From HLUCCA09 sp965277275 (GTDB lineage Bacteria; Pseudomonadota; Alphaproteobacteria; Rhodobacterales; Rhodobacteraceae), in assembly GCA_965277275.1 (NCBI GenBank), contig CBDICG010000002.1, positions 2,728,001 through 2,792,000 on the forward strand: a stretch of 64,000 nt of DNA, in the 5' to 3' direction. The position numbers and the translations under genes were made by a program. This document shows, piece after piece, positions 8,677 to 17,325 of the stretch (the stretch's first letter is position 1; each line of letters opens with the position of its first letter). Below the pieces are notes generated by a model, which did not search any database, had not been told where the DNA came from, and was given only the letters and a program-made list of their open reading frames with translations.

Positions 8677-10248
8677 ATGACAGCACAATTCGACCTCGAC
8701 GACGACAGCGTAGTGGTGGTGATCGGCACGGGTGCCGGTGGCGGCACCCTGTCGAACGAACTTGCCCAGAAGGGCGTGAAGGTGGTCGCGCTGGAGGCCG
8801 GCGCCTGGCACGAGCCGCAGGATTTCCTGCACGACGAATGGGCGAGCTTTGGCCAACTCGCGTGGCTCGACGCGCGCACGACGAGCGGCGACTGGCGCGT
8901 GAGCCGCGATTTTGCCGGTCTGCCGGCGTGGATCGTGAAGGCAGTGGGCGGCTCGACCGTGCACTGGGCGGGCGCGAGCCTGCGCTTTCAGGAGCACGAG
9001 TGGAAAGCGGCGACGACCTACGGCAACGTCCCCGGCGCCAGCCTGATGGACTGGCCGATCGACGCCGCCGAGATGGATCCGTGGTACACTTTGGCCGAGG
9101 ACAAGCTGCACGTGACGCGGACGGGCGAACGGCCCGGGCTGCCGGGCAACAACAACTTCAAGGTGCTCGAGGCCGGGGCCAAGGCGCTGGGCTATGAAGA
9201 CGTCCATACCGGGCGCATGGCCATCGTCAGCCAGGAGGGCGAGGGCCGCTCGCCATGCCAGCAGATGGGCTTTTGCTTCCAGGGCTGCAAGGTGGCGGCG
9301 AAGTGGTCGCCGAGTTACACCGAGGTCCCCGCGGCAGTCGAAACCGGCAATTTCGAGCTGCGGACGCAGGCTCATGTGCTGAAGATCGAGCATGACGATC
9401 AGGGGCGCGTTTCGGGTGTGCTCTACGCGGATGCGGACGGCAACCAGCACCTGCAGAAGGCGCGTGTGGTGGCCGTGGCCGGGAACTCCATCGAGAGCCC
9501 GCGGCTCCTGCTCAATTCCGCGTCGTCGATGTTTCCGGACGGGTTGGCCAACAGCTCCGGCCAGGTCGGGCGCAACTACATGCGGCACATGACCGGCTCC
9601 GTTTACGCGGTGTTCGATCAGCCGGTGCGGATGTGGCGCGGCACGACAATGGCCGGGATCATCACCGACGAAAGCCGGCACGATCCGTCGCGCGGTTTCG
9701 TCGGCGGCTACGAGATGGAGACGCTGAGCCTTGGCCTGCCCTTCATGGCTGCGTTCCTCGATCCGGGCGCCTGGGGGCGGGAGTTCACAACCGCGCTCGA
9801 CATGTACGAGAACATGGCGGGCATGTGGCTGGTGGGCGAGGACATGCCGCAGGAGACCAACCGCGTCAGCCTCAACCACGATGTCGAGGACCAGTACGGG
9901 CTGCCTGCTCCGAACGTCCACTTCGATGACCACCCCAACGACATCGCCATGCGCACCCATGCCTACCAGCAGGGGCAGGCCGTCTACGAGGCGGTGGGCG
10001 CGACGCGGACCTTCCCGACACCGCCCTATCCGTCGACGCACAACCTCGGCACCAACCGGATGTCTGAAAATCCGCGCGACGGCGTGGTCAATCGCTGGGG
10101 GCAGGCGCATGACGTGCCGAACCTCTTCGTGTCGGATGGCAGCCAGTTCACCACAGGCGCGGCGGAGAACCCGACGCTGACCATCGTGGCACTGGCGATC
10201 CGGCAGGCGGATCACATCGCGCGCGAGATGTCGGCGGGCAACCTCTGA
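8677..10248 (+). CDS. GMC oxidoreductase, FAD-dependent dehydrogenase catalytic subunit with likely 3Fe-4S motif
   Basis: A 523-residue flavoprotein. The FAD-binding GTGAGGGTLS is at residues 17-26, with LEAG at the end of the Rossmann beta2. The C-terminal GMC_oxred_C part contains THNLGTNRM and TTGAAENPTLT, with the active-site His/Asn region. Cys194, Cys200 and Cys204 (C-x5-C-x3-C) match the spacing of the 3Fe-4S ligands of the Burkholderia glucose dehydrogenase alpha subunit. There is no signal peptide of its own, consistent with export by the Tat partner upstream. No cytochrome c subunit follows, so the electron acceptor is unknown. The substrate is probably a sugar or polyol. Confidence 0.88.
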   Translation: MTAQFDLDDDSVVVVIGTGAGGGTLSNELAQKGVKVVALEAGAWHEPQDFLHDEWASFGQLAWLDARTTSGDWRVSRDFAGLPAWIVKAVGGSTVHWAGASLRFQEHEWKAATTYGNVPGASLMDWPIDAAEMDPWYTLAEDKLHVTRTGERPGLPGNNNFKVLEAGAKALGYEDVHTGRMAIVSQEGEGRSPCQQMGFCFQGCKVAAKWSPSYTEVPAAVETGNFELRTQAHVLKIEHDDQGRVSGVLYADADGNQHLQKARVVAVAGNSIESPRLLLNSASSMFPDGLANSSGQVGRNYMRHMTGSVYAVFDQPVRMWRGTTMAGIITDESRHDPSRGFVGGYEMETLSLGLPFMAAFLDPGAWGREFTTALDMYENMAGMWLVGEDMPQETNRVSLNHDVEDQYGLPAPNVHFDDHPNDIAMRTHAYQQGQAVYEAVGATRTFPTPPYPSTHNLGTNRMSENPRDGVVNRWGQAHDVPNLFVSDGSQFTTGAAENPTLTIVALAIRQADHIAREMSAGNL

Positions 10249-10256
10249 TCGGCACG

Positions 10257-10288
10257 CCCCCACCCCCGTGCATCTGCGGGGGTGGGGG
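10257..10288. terminator. Perfect 12-bp hairpin between convergent genes
   Basis: CCCCCACCCCCG, an 8-nt loop, then CGGGGGTGGGGG. It begins 8 bp after the GMC stop and faces the end of the convergent DUF2955 gene. There is no T-run on either side, so it is either a bidirectional terminator that depends on other factors or a 3'-end stabiliser. Confidence 0.6.
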
Positions 10289-10425
10289 AACTGGCGCGGC
10301 AGGGTGGGGTGGAGCCTCGTATCTGACGTGTGTCTGCCTGGGGTGCTCCGGCTTTGGCCTGGCACGATCGGGCGCGACGGGTGGCGATGTGCGCATGTCT
10401 GTCGGCTGCCGGCCGGGCGCGCCGT

Positions 10426-11469
10426 CTAGGGCGTGGCCGGGGTCCGGCGGGCGATGAGGGGATAGATGACGCTGACGGCGGCGAATGAGTAGATCGCCGC
10501 GGCGATGATCTGGAGCACGCGGTCGAGCACTTCCGGCGGGCCCGGGGGTGTCAGCGGCGAAAGGCTCAGCCCAAAGAGCACGACGAACGCCACGAACCCC
10601 GGCAGCAGAATCGGCGCCCAGCGTTCGGCCTGCACGACCTTCCAGGCGAAATACGTTGAAACAGCCGCGGTGGTGGCGACAAGGACAAGCAGGTTGCCTT
10701 GGGTCATCATCACCAACACGCAGACCCCGGCCGCAAGCCCGCCAAGCCCGTTTCCGACAGCGTACCCGAACGCGTAGCGCCGCGATTCCGCGATCCCCGG
10801 CTGGCGCAGCATCGTTGCGGTCGTCAGCAGGACGGGCATGGCGGCGAGGCCGTCGGCGTTGAGGTAGAGGTGGATCGGCAACAGGATCACTGTCGCCATG
10901 ATCGCCCTCTGCGCGCCGGGCATGAGCGGCGTCGTGGCGGGAGCCGGGCGCTCGTCGGCATCGTTCGCCTCTGGCGGCGTCGGGAAGACGGCATGGGCGA
11001 GGTAGACGAGGATCGCACCAAGGAAGACAGAGCTCAGCAGCTCGACGACGACGCCAAGGGCGAGATCGGTCGAGACGCCCGAAAGGCTGGTGACGACCAC
11101 GCACATCGTCACGATCATGACGCCGATCGGAGCCCCTTTTGGCGTGAACGCGAGCCCGAAGCCCCAGAGATACAGCAGACCCACCCCCAGAGCGTATGTC
11201 CCCGGGACGTTGACGGCGAAGACCGACACGAAGTAGGCCAGCGCCGAGCTGGCGCCGGCAATCGCGAGCACCATCACGATCATCCCGATGGGGGGCGGGC
11301 GGGTCCCGCCGGCCAGAAGCTGGAGGGCGATGACGGGTGCCAGAAGCGGAAGTGTCGCCCCGCGCATGACCTCGAACGTCAGGCCGAGCGTGACGGCGAA
11401 GGCCAGCCGCAGCCCGCGGTTGCGCACCAGCAGCGCCATCGCGCGATTGGGATCCGGCACGCGGGGCAT
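10426..11469 (-). CDS. DUF2955/FUSC-like integral membrane protein
   Basis: A 347-residue protein with about ten hydrophobic segments in two clusters separated by a polar linker (residues about 170-195). The layout matches the DUF2955 relatives of the FUSC/aromatic acid exporter (AaeB) group. These act with a HlyD-type adaptor, whose gene ends 5 bp upstream here. The ATG at 11469 is chosen because an earlier one (11520) lies inside the adaptor gene and adds only a non-conserved tail. Likely role: export of small aromatic or toxic compounds, by analogy only. Confidence 0.8.
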   Translation of the reverse strand: MPRVPDPNRAMALLVRNRGLRLAFAVTLGLTFEVMRGATLPLLAPVIALQLLAGGTRPPPIGMIVMVLAIAGASSALAYFVSVFAVNVPGTYALGVGLLYLWGFGLAFTPKGAPIGVMIVTMCVVVTSLSGVSTDLALGVVVELLSSVFLGAILVYLAHAVFPTPPEANDADERPAPATTPLMPGAQRAIMATVILLPIHLYLNADGLAAMPVLLTTATMLRQPGIAESRRYAFGYAVGNGLGGLAAGVCVLVMMTQGNLLVLVATTAAVSTYFAWKVVQAERWAPILLPGFVAFVVLFGLSLSPLTPPGPPEVLDRVLQIIAAAIYSFAAVSVIYPLIARRTPATP

Positions 11470-11474
11470 CCGTG

Positions 11475-12713
11475 TCACGAGATATAGGTCAGCCAGGCGA
11501 TCAGCCGGATCCGGGCCCACGCGATCGTCCGCATGATGCGGCTTTCGTCGGAGTAGATGATGACCGACACGCGCGAACCGTAGCGGATCCCCTGTGGTGG
11601 CCGGTTCTCCGGGTCGAACTCCAGAAGTACCGGAAAACGCTGCGGATCGGTCAGCCAGCTCGATGGGGACGACGAGGTCGGCAAACCGGTGGTGGCATCC
11701 ACGCGGTCCCCCGCGATGCCCCAGCCCTTGCTGCGCACGACCGCCGGATAGACCCGGCCGGGAAAGATATCGAGGACGAGCTCGGCGCGCTGGCCCGCTT
11801 CGACCACGTGCAGGCTGTTTTCGCGCAAGGAGGCGAGGACCCAGACGTCATCGGCGCTGATGAAGGTCATGGCCGGATGACCGGGATTGACGGTCTGGCC
11901 AACGGTGAGCTGGAGGTTCGTCACGACGCCCTGCGCGGGAGAGATCAACTGGGTGCGCGAGAGGTCGTAGCGCGCGTCATCGAGAGCGGCGAGGGCCTCT
12001 TGGATCTGAGGATTGTCCGCGCCCTGCGGGCCGAGCGCCTCCTTGGCCTCCTCAAGCTCGGCCTCGGCGGCCTCGACGGCGGCCTCGGACTGCTCCATGG
12101 CGGACACCGCGTCATCCCGGCGTGCCTCGGCGTAGATCCCGCGATCCACCAGCTCGATGATGCGCGCGCTCTGCGCCCGGACGTTGATCTCGTGGGCGCG
12201 GGCCTGTTCGAGGCGGGCTTGCGCGGAATCGATGGAGGCCGTCGATGCCCCGACCGATTGCCCGGCCTGATCAAGCCGCGCCTGCGCTTGTGCCACGGCA
12301 AGCTCGAAGGGGGTGCGGTCAAGCTCGAAGAGCGTATCCCCAGCCTCGACGATCTGGTTGTCGGAGACCGCCACGCTGAGGACGCGGCCGTTCACTTCGG
12401 GCGCGACGCGCAGAATGAACGCTTGCACGCGGGCATCGCCGGCGAAAGGCGTCGTGCGGTCTGCGACGATGAAATAGAGAAAGAGCACCACGGCGACCCC
12501 GATAGCCCACCAGGTGACGCGTCGCAGACCCGCGAGCCCGGTGGCGCGTGCCTCGGCCTGGGTTTCGGTGTCTGGCTGGGGCGCAGCCCCGGGGTGCGCC
12601 GGGTCGGGATGCGCGGGGCTGGCAGCTTCGGGCGCTGGCTGCGATGCGGTCCTTGCCGTGGCCGCGGCGTTGGCCTGTGACGGTCGGTCATTCGGCGGTG
12701 CGGTCTCTGACAT
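11475..12713 (-). CDS. HlyD-family adaptor (EmrA/AaeA-like)
   Basis: A 412-residue membrane fusion protein. About 65 Ala/Pro/Thr-rich cytoplasmic residues precede one TM segment (residues about 70-88). A biotinyl-lipoyl-like half (VNGRVLSVAVSDNQIVEAGD), a long coiled coil at about 135-240 and a second lipoyl/beta-barrel half follow. The ATG at 12713 is preferred to the longer open frame, whose extra N-terminus is Arg-rich translation of noncoding sequence. It pairs with the DUF2955 permease immediately downstream. Confidence 0.88.
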   Translation of the reverse strand: MSETAPPNDRPSQANAAATARTASQPAPEAASPAHPDPAHPGAAPQPDTETQAEARATGLAGLRRVTWWAIGVAVVLFLYFIVADRTTPFAGDARVQAFILRVAPEVNGRVLSVAVSDNQIVEAGDTLFELDRTPFELAVAQAQARLDQAGQSVGASTASIDSAQARLEQARAHEINVRAQSARIIELVDRGIYAEARRDDAVSAMEQSEAAVEAAEAELEEAKEALGPQGADNPQIQEALAALDDARYDLSRTQLISPAQGVVTNLQLTVGQTVNPGHPAMTFISADDVWVLASLRENSLHVVEAGQRAELVLDIFPGRVYPAVVRSKGWGIAGDRVDATTGLPTSSSPSSWLTDPQRFPVLLEFDPENRPPQGIRYGSRVSVIIYSDESRIMRTIAWARIRLIAWLTYIS

Positions 12714-12781
12714 GGCGTTCGGCCCTTTCGTTTCGCCTCGTGCCGCCCCGAATTGCGCCCGGAGCGGCCGGGGTCTGCTGT

Positions 12782-13876
12782 TCAGTCCGCGCCCTGGGCG
12801 TGCGCTTCTGTGGCGGCGTCGCCCGGCTTTGCCCGGTCGGCTTGCATCCAGAGCTTCGACAGCTCGAAGAAGACCGCCATAAGGACGGGGCCGAGGAAGA
12901 TGCCGATCAGACCATAGGCCATCACTCCGCCAATGACGCCGAGGATGATCACCATGATCGGCGTGTCCAGCCCCTTGGAGATCATCACGGGGCGGAGGAC
13001 GCTGTCCCCGAAGGTCAGCGGGATGGCGAGCACGGTGAATGCCAGCGCCGCACCGCCCGACATCGTGTTCCACGCATAGATGGCCAGCGGCAGCAAAACG
13101 AGGCCGGGGCCGAGCTGCACGACCGAGAGCACGAAACAGATGAAGGCCAGCGCCGCCGCGGACGGAATGCCAAAGGCGTAGAGACAAACCCAGACAGCAA
13201 GGGCCTGAAGCGCGGCCACGCCGATCACGCCCTTGGTGACATTGCGGATCGTTGTCCCGGCGAGCGTGACGTATTCGCCGCCGCGCGGGGCGAAGATCCG
13301 GTTTGCGAGGGTTTGCAGGCGCTGACCTGTCTGCGGCCCGGAGGGCAGCAATGCGCCCATGACGATCGCCGACAACGCGAGGCCGAGAAGGCCGAGTGCG
13401 ACGTTGGCCACCGTACCGAAGAGGCCCACGGTGACGTTCTTGATCTCACCGCCATAGGTCTGCACGGCCAGAGAGAGATTGCGATCGAAGAGCGACCATA
13501 CTTCGGCGATCTGCGTGCCGACCAGCGGGATGTCGCGCAACCCCTCCGGCGGAGGCGGGATGTCGATTTGCCCGGCGCTCGCGGCTTCGCTGAACCGCGT
13601 CACGAGATCGATGGTGGCCGAGACCCCGACAGCGATCGGGCCGAGGGTCACCGCGAGGCCGAGGAGGACGAGGAGCGTCGCGGCAATCGATTTGCGGCCC
13701 CCCAGAAGGGCCTGCAACCTGTCGAACATCGGGTAGAGCGAGATGCTCATCACGGCCGCCCAGATCACGACGCTGACCAGCGGCGCGACCATCACGAGGG
13801 CGCTGTAGAGGAATAGCCCCACCAGCAGCAGCCGAATGATCAGGTCTATGATCTTGCTTTCCTGAGCGGTGTCCAT
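12782..13876 (-). CDS. AI-2E family transporter (PerM-like permease)
   Basis: A 364-residue membrane protein with the AI-2E family pattern: two N-terminal TMs, an amphipathic extracytoplasmic region (residues about 85-180) and five to six C-terminal TMs ending with GVIGGVMAYGLIGIFLGPVLM. Members include TqsA (autoinducer-2 efflux), PerM and sodium/proton antiporters, so the name does not fix the substrate. The ATG at 13876 is used; the longer frame adds 26 residues with no counterpart. It sits between the ion-channel gene and the HlyD/DUF2955 pair, all on one strand. Confidence 0.85.
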   Translation of the reverse strand: MDTAQESKIIDLIIRLLLVGLFLYSALVMVAPLVSVVIWAAVMSISLYPMFDRLQALLGGRKSIAATLLVLLGLAVTLGPIAVGVSATIDLVTRFSEAASAGQIDIPPPPEGLRDIPLVGTQIAEVWSLFDRNLSLAVQTYGGEIKNVTVGLFGTVANVALGLLGLALSAIVMGALLPSGPQTGQRLQTLANRIFAPRGGEYVTLAGTTIRNVTKGVIGVAALQALAVWVCLYAFGIPSAAALAFICFVLSVVQLGPGLVLLPLAIYAWNTMSGGAALAFTVLAIPLTFGDSVLRPVMISKGLDTPIMVIILGVIGGVMAYGLIGIFLGPVLMAVFFELSKLWMQADRAKPGDAATEAHAQGAD

Positions 13877-13919
13877 CGTGTTCTCTTTCGCAACGTTTCT
13901 TATGGGGGAGGAGCCGCAA

Positions 13920-14264
13920 TCAGGGCTTGCGCCGGCTCCGGTGGCTGTTCTCATGGCCGTTACTCGACAGGATGGAATCGGCGATCGTGGTGACGGCGGT
14001 CACGAAGATCCCCAGGCCGATGATGATGTAGAATATGGTGAACGCCTTGCCGGCGCTGGTGGCGGGCGACAGGTCTCCGAAGCCGACGGTGGAGACCGCG
14101 ATGACGGAAAAGTAGATCGAGTCGAGCCAGCTCCAGCCTTCGACGTAGTGGTAGAAAACCGAGGCCCAAAAGACCATCAGAGCAGTGAAGACAAGGATGC
14201 CACGGACCCGTTCGTCGCGCAGCGCGGTGCGAATGCCGCGCCACAATCTCATTGTTGGTACCAT
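13920..14264 (-). CDS. Two-TM ion channel, potassium selective
   Basis: A 114-residue protein with TM1 at about 23-40, a pore helix and selectivity filter TVGFGD (residues about 59-64), and TM2 at about 72-95. This is the minimal Ion_trans_2/KcsA-type pore that assembles as a tetramer in the inner membrane. There is no cytoplasmic RCK or nucleotide-binding domain; the tail is a short basic stretch. An internal ATG at 14252 is an alternative start. The gene is followed 43 bp later by the AI-2E family gene. Confidence 0.9.
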   Translation of the reverse strand: MVPTMRLWRGIRTALRDERVRGILVFTALMVFWASVFYHYVEGWSWLDSIYFSVIAVSTVGFGDLSPATSAGKAFTIFYIIIGLGIFVTAVTTIADSILSSNGHENSHRSRRKP

Positions 14265-14543
14265 GCGCGCCCCGCCGTGTCCGTTCTGTCCACCTTGGGT
14301 CTCAGTCGAAGCGTTTCGCTTGGGAAGTGCAAGCTGAGGTTGCGCATTGCTTTGCCGGGGTCACCCCGTTGCAACGTCGGGGCACGCGGGGGGCAACTCG
14401 TTGTGGGCGCTGGCCCGCGTTGACCCGCGATGCGCCGCGCCAAGGGCCAGATGGCATGAAAGGCGCGGCAGGTCAGGCGGGGCGGGTCGACTTGGCACAG
14501 CGGGTGGAGGATCGGTCATGCCCGGGATCAGGCTCGGAGGTGG

Positions 14544-15497
14544 CTAGGGCAGCCGAAGGGCTGCGCTGCGCCCGACATGTTCGAGCAGAAAGTCGATGAA
14601 AACACGGACCTTGACGGAGAGGACGTTCGTCGTGGGATAGACGAGCCAAAGAGCCGTCTTCACGTCGGCGCGCCAATCGGGAAGGACGTGGATCAGCTCG
14701 CCGCTGCGCAATTCCTCATGCACGCTCCACACCGAGTTGATCGAGATCCCGGCGCCGTGGAGCGTCGCGATCTTCTGGCTAAGACCATCGTCGACGACCA
14801 ACCGGCTCTGGCTGCGCCGCGGGTCGTATTCCGCCTGCGCACCGTTTGGGCCCACAAGTGCCCTCGTGGCAGGGCTCTTGAACGCGATCAGCGCGTGATC
14901 GGAGAGGTCGCGCGGATGGACGATCGGCGGCGCATTCGCGAGATAGGCGGGCGACGCGCAGAGAATGCGCGCGTCATCCGCAAGTTTCCGGCCCTTGAGC
15001 GTGCTGTCCCCGAGATCCATGGCGCGCAGCGCAAGGTCGAAGCTGCCTTCGATCAGGTCGAACTCCGTGTCGGACAATCTCAGGTCGAGCGTGATCCCGG
15101 GGTGGAGCTTGAGAAACAGGGGCAGGAGCGGCGCGATGTAGAGTTGCGCAAAGGTGCTGGGGGCCGTGAACCGCAGGGTGCCACGGGCATCGGCCTTGCC
15201 CTTGCCGAGCGCCGCGAGGGCGGCGTCTTCCTGGGCGAGGATCTCTTGTGCGTAGGGCAGAAACTCCGCCCCCTCGATCGAGAGCGACACCTTGCGGGTC
15301 GAGCGGTGAAGCAGGTCGGCGCCGACCGCCCGCTCCAGCTTTGCGAGCCGAGCGCTCGAGACGGCGGGCGCCAGCCCCAGATCCCGCCCCGCAGCGCTGA
15401 TGTTGAGCGTCTCGGCGGCGCGCACGAAGAGGCGAAGGGCGTCAGTATCCACTGCATTATATCCAATATCCGAATTCAGAAGGAAATTCTTGGCCAT
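14544..15497 (-). CDS. LysR-family transcriptional regulator
   Basis: A 317-residue regulator. The winged helix-turn-helix is at about 16-75 (LRLFVRAAETLNISAAGRDL, then SSARLAKLERAVGADLL). A LysR substrate-binding domain of two alpha/beta lobes follows, at about 103-305. The start is uncertain: ATG 15497 lacks a good ribosome-binding site, and GTG 15452 gives the usual LysR N-terminus beginning just before DTDALRLF. It is divergent from the CmcJ-like/LLM/SDR genes, which by the usual LysR arrangement it should control. Confidence 0.92.
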   Translation of the reverse strand: MAKNFLLNSDIGYNAVDTDALRLFVRAAETLNISAAGRDLGLAPAVSSARLAKLERAVGADLLHRSTRKVSLSIEGAEFLPYAQEILAQEDAALAALGKGKADARGTLRFTAPSTFAQLYIAPLLPLFLKLHPGITLDLRLSDTEFDLIEGSFDLALRAMDLGDSTLKGRKLADDARILCASPAYLANAPPIVHPRDLSDHALIAFKSPATRALVGPNGAQAEYDPRRSQSRLVVDDGLSQKIATLHGAGISINSVWSVHEELRSGELIHVLPDWRADVKTALWLVYPTTNVLSVKVRVFIDFLLEHVGRSAALRLP

Positions 15498-15508
15498 TTA
15501 TTCTGAAT
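15474..15508. promoter_or_regulatory. Inverted repeat in the LysR/CmcJ-like divergent region
   Basis: ATTCAGAA at 15474-15481 and TTCTGAAT at 15501-15508 form an 8-bp inverted repeat separated by 19 bp, within an AT-rich 60-bp divergent promoter. The arms span the LysR ATG at 15497. This is a plausible autoregulatory LysR site, and it would fit better if the true start is the GTG at 15452. Confidence 0.45.
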
Positions 15509-15560
15509 CTCGAATGGATATCTCTGGGGCAGAACAGAGTTACTCCCTGAGGTGCCCCGC

Positions 15561-16337
15561 ATGTCACACGCCGGAACAGTGAACTATCACGTGCACAAGC
15601 GCGAACGGCAGGCGTTCGAGATCGACGCCGGAGGGGTCGTTGGTCGGCTTGTCTCGCCGGAGCTTGCGCCGACGCGGGTGGCTGTCCGCGACGTGCGGCG
15701 CGGCGAAGCCGAGGTGCGGTTTCACCGTGACAGTGTGGGCTTTGAGCGCGCGCCGAGTCTCGTTGCGGACTTCACGGGTACGGGTTGGCAGGAGGCCTAT
15801 GATCGCGAGTTGGACAGCCTTCTGCGCCAGTCGTTGGGCGCCCGGGAGATCGTCGTTTTCGATCACACCGTGCGCGAGGACGACCCCGCTTCGGATCGCA
15901 AGCCCGCGCGCAACGTGCATAGCGACTACGCGCCCGAGGGCGCCCGAAAGCGGCTGTTGGACATTCTCGGCGCCGAGCGCGCGGCAGAATGGGCGACTGG
16001 CCACTACGGCTTCGTGAATGTCTGGCGCCCGGTCGGTGCGCTGATCAATTCCGCGCCCCTTGGCTTTGTCCGCCCGGGGAGTGTCGCACCGGACGACTGG
16101 ATCCCGATCGACCTGATCTACCCGGATCGGATAGGACACATCATGGGCCTTGCCGCGCGCGAGGACCACGAGTGGATCTATCTCTCTTGCATGGCCCCGG
16201 ACGAAGTGGCCTTGTTCAACATCCACGACAATCGCGGGCTGGCTTCGATCGGGCACAGTGCCATTGATCTGGTCGAGGATCCCGCGATCACGCGGATCCG
16301 CAGAAGTATCGAGAGCCGCACGCTGGTGCGGTACTGA
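15561..16337 (+). CDS. CmcJ/NvfI/AsaB-family oxidoreductase
   Basis: A 258-residue protein of the CmcJ-like family (fungal AsaB hydroxylase/desaturase, NvfI, cephamycin CmcJ). Family marks are IVVFDHTVR, the His/Asp motif NVHSDYAP and the signature FVNVWRPV. A late Tyr/His region (WIYLSCM) follows. Some members are non-heme iron/2-oxoglutarate enzymes; the His and Asp in VHSDY could be metal ligands. ATG 15561 has GAGG 8 bp upstream; a GTG at 15552 is possible. First gene of a three-gene set with an LLM and an SDR enzyme. Confidence 0.8.
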   Translation: MSHAGTVNYHVHKRERQAFEIDAGGVVGRLVSPELAPTRVAVRDVRRGEAEVRFHRDSVGFERAPSLVADFTGTGWQEAYDRELDSLLRQSLGAREIVVFDHTVREDDPASDRKPARNVHSDYAPEGARKRLLDILGAERAAEWATGHYGFVNVWRPVGALINSAPLGFVRPGSVAPDDWIPIDLIYPDRIGHIMGLAAREDHEWIYLSCMAPDEVALFNIHDNRGLASIGHSAIDLVEDPAITRIRRSIESRTLVRY

Positions 16338-16344
16338 GGGCGCC

Positions 16345-17325
16345 ATGCTGGACACCAACCCCGAAGGCTTCACACAGATCAACCGCGCCTATGGCGATAC
16401 GTTCCGGCCGGGGGCACTGACGCTCGGTCTCGTTGTCCCCCTTGAGGCGCATCGCAACAGCCCGACGCCGACGCTTGAACGCCATCTGGAGCGCGCGCAA
16501 CTGGCCGATGCGCTGGGCTTTGCGGCGCTGTGGCTGCGCGATGTTCCGTTCAATGTGCCGTCCTTTGGCGATGCGGGGCAGACCTTCGACCCTTTCGTGT
16601 ACCTTGGCGTGCTGTCTTCGGTTACGCGGACGATCGGGTTGGGGGTCGCGTCGGTGATCCTGCCGCTCCGGCATCCCGCGCATGTCGCGAAAGCGGCGGC
16701 TTCCGTCGATGCGTTGTCGGGCGGGCGGCTGCTGCTCGGCGTGGCGTCCGGGGATCGGCCGGAGGAGTATCCGGCGATGGACATGAGCTTTGCGGACAGG
16801 GGCGCGCGCTTTCGCGACAGCGTCGACTACATCCGCGCGATGGCCGAGGCGTACCCGCAGGCCAAAACCGACCACGGCACCCTGACCGGGGCGATGGATA
16901 TGCTGCCCAAACCGCCGGGCGGGCGGCTGCCGCTTCTCATCACAGGCGGGTCGCAGCAATCGCCGGACTGGATCGCCGCGCATGGCGATGGATGGATGAC
17001 CTACCCGCGCGACGTGGCCGGGCAGGCGCGCGTGGTCGCGGATTACCGCCGCCGCATTGCCGAAACGGGTGGGCAGGACAAGCCGGTGATGCAATCGCTC
17101 TACATCGATCTGCTGCCCGATGCAGATGCCGCACCGCGCCCGATCCACCTCGGTTTTGCGTCCGGTCTGACATACCTGCGGCAGTATCTGCGGCAGGTGC
17201 GGAGCATCGGGATCAATCATGTCGCTCTGAATTTGCGGTTCAACACCGCAGATGTCGAAGACACCATGAGAAGACTGGCCGACGATCTTCTTGACGAGTT
17301 CGGCCGAGAAGGGACCACCCCATGA
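16345..17325 (+). CDS. LLM-class (luciferase-like) flavin-dependent oxidoreductase
   Basis: A 326-residue TIM-barrel protein of the bacterial luciferase-like family. Typical elements are GFAALWLRDVPF, the barrel strand TIGLGVASVILPLRHP with the non-prolyl cis-peptide region, SGGRLLLGVASGDRP and LPLLITGGSQQSPDW. These enzymes use reduced FMN or F420; no reductase is nearby. It starts 7 bp after the CmcJ-like gene, and its stop overlaps the SDR start by 4 bp (ATGA), so expression is coupled. Confidence 0.87.
   Translation: MLDTNPEGFTQINRAYGDTFRPGALTLGLVVPLEAHRNSPTPTLERHLERAQLADALGFAALWLRDVPFNVPSFGDAGQTFDPFVYLGVLSSVTRTIGLGVASVILPLRHPAHVAKAAASVDALSGGRLLLGVASGDRPEEYPAMDMSFADRGARFRDSVDYIRAMAEAYPQAKTDHGTLTGAMDMLPKPPGGRLPLLITGGSQQSPDWIAAHGDGWMTYPRDVAGQARVVADYRRRIAETGGQDKPVMQSLYIDLLPDADAAPRPIHLGFASGLTYLRQYLRQVRSIGINHVALNLRFNTADVEDTMRRLADDLLDEFGREGTTP

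Noticed and set aside
8074..10365. 763-codon open frame on the minus strand
   Set aside because: Antisense to the Tat subunit and GMC genes; His/Arg-rich with no domain signal.
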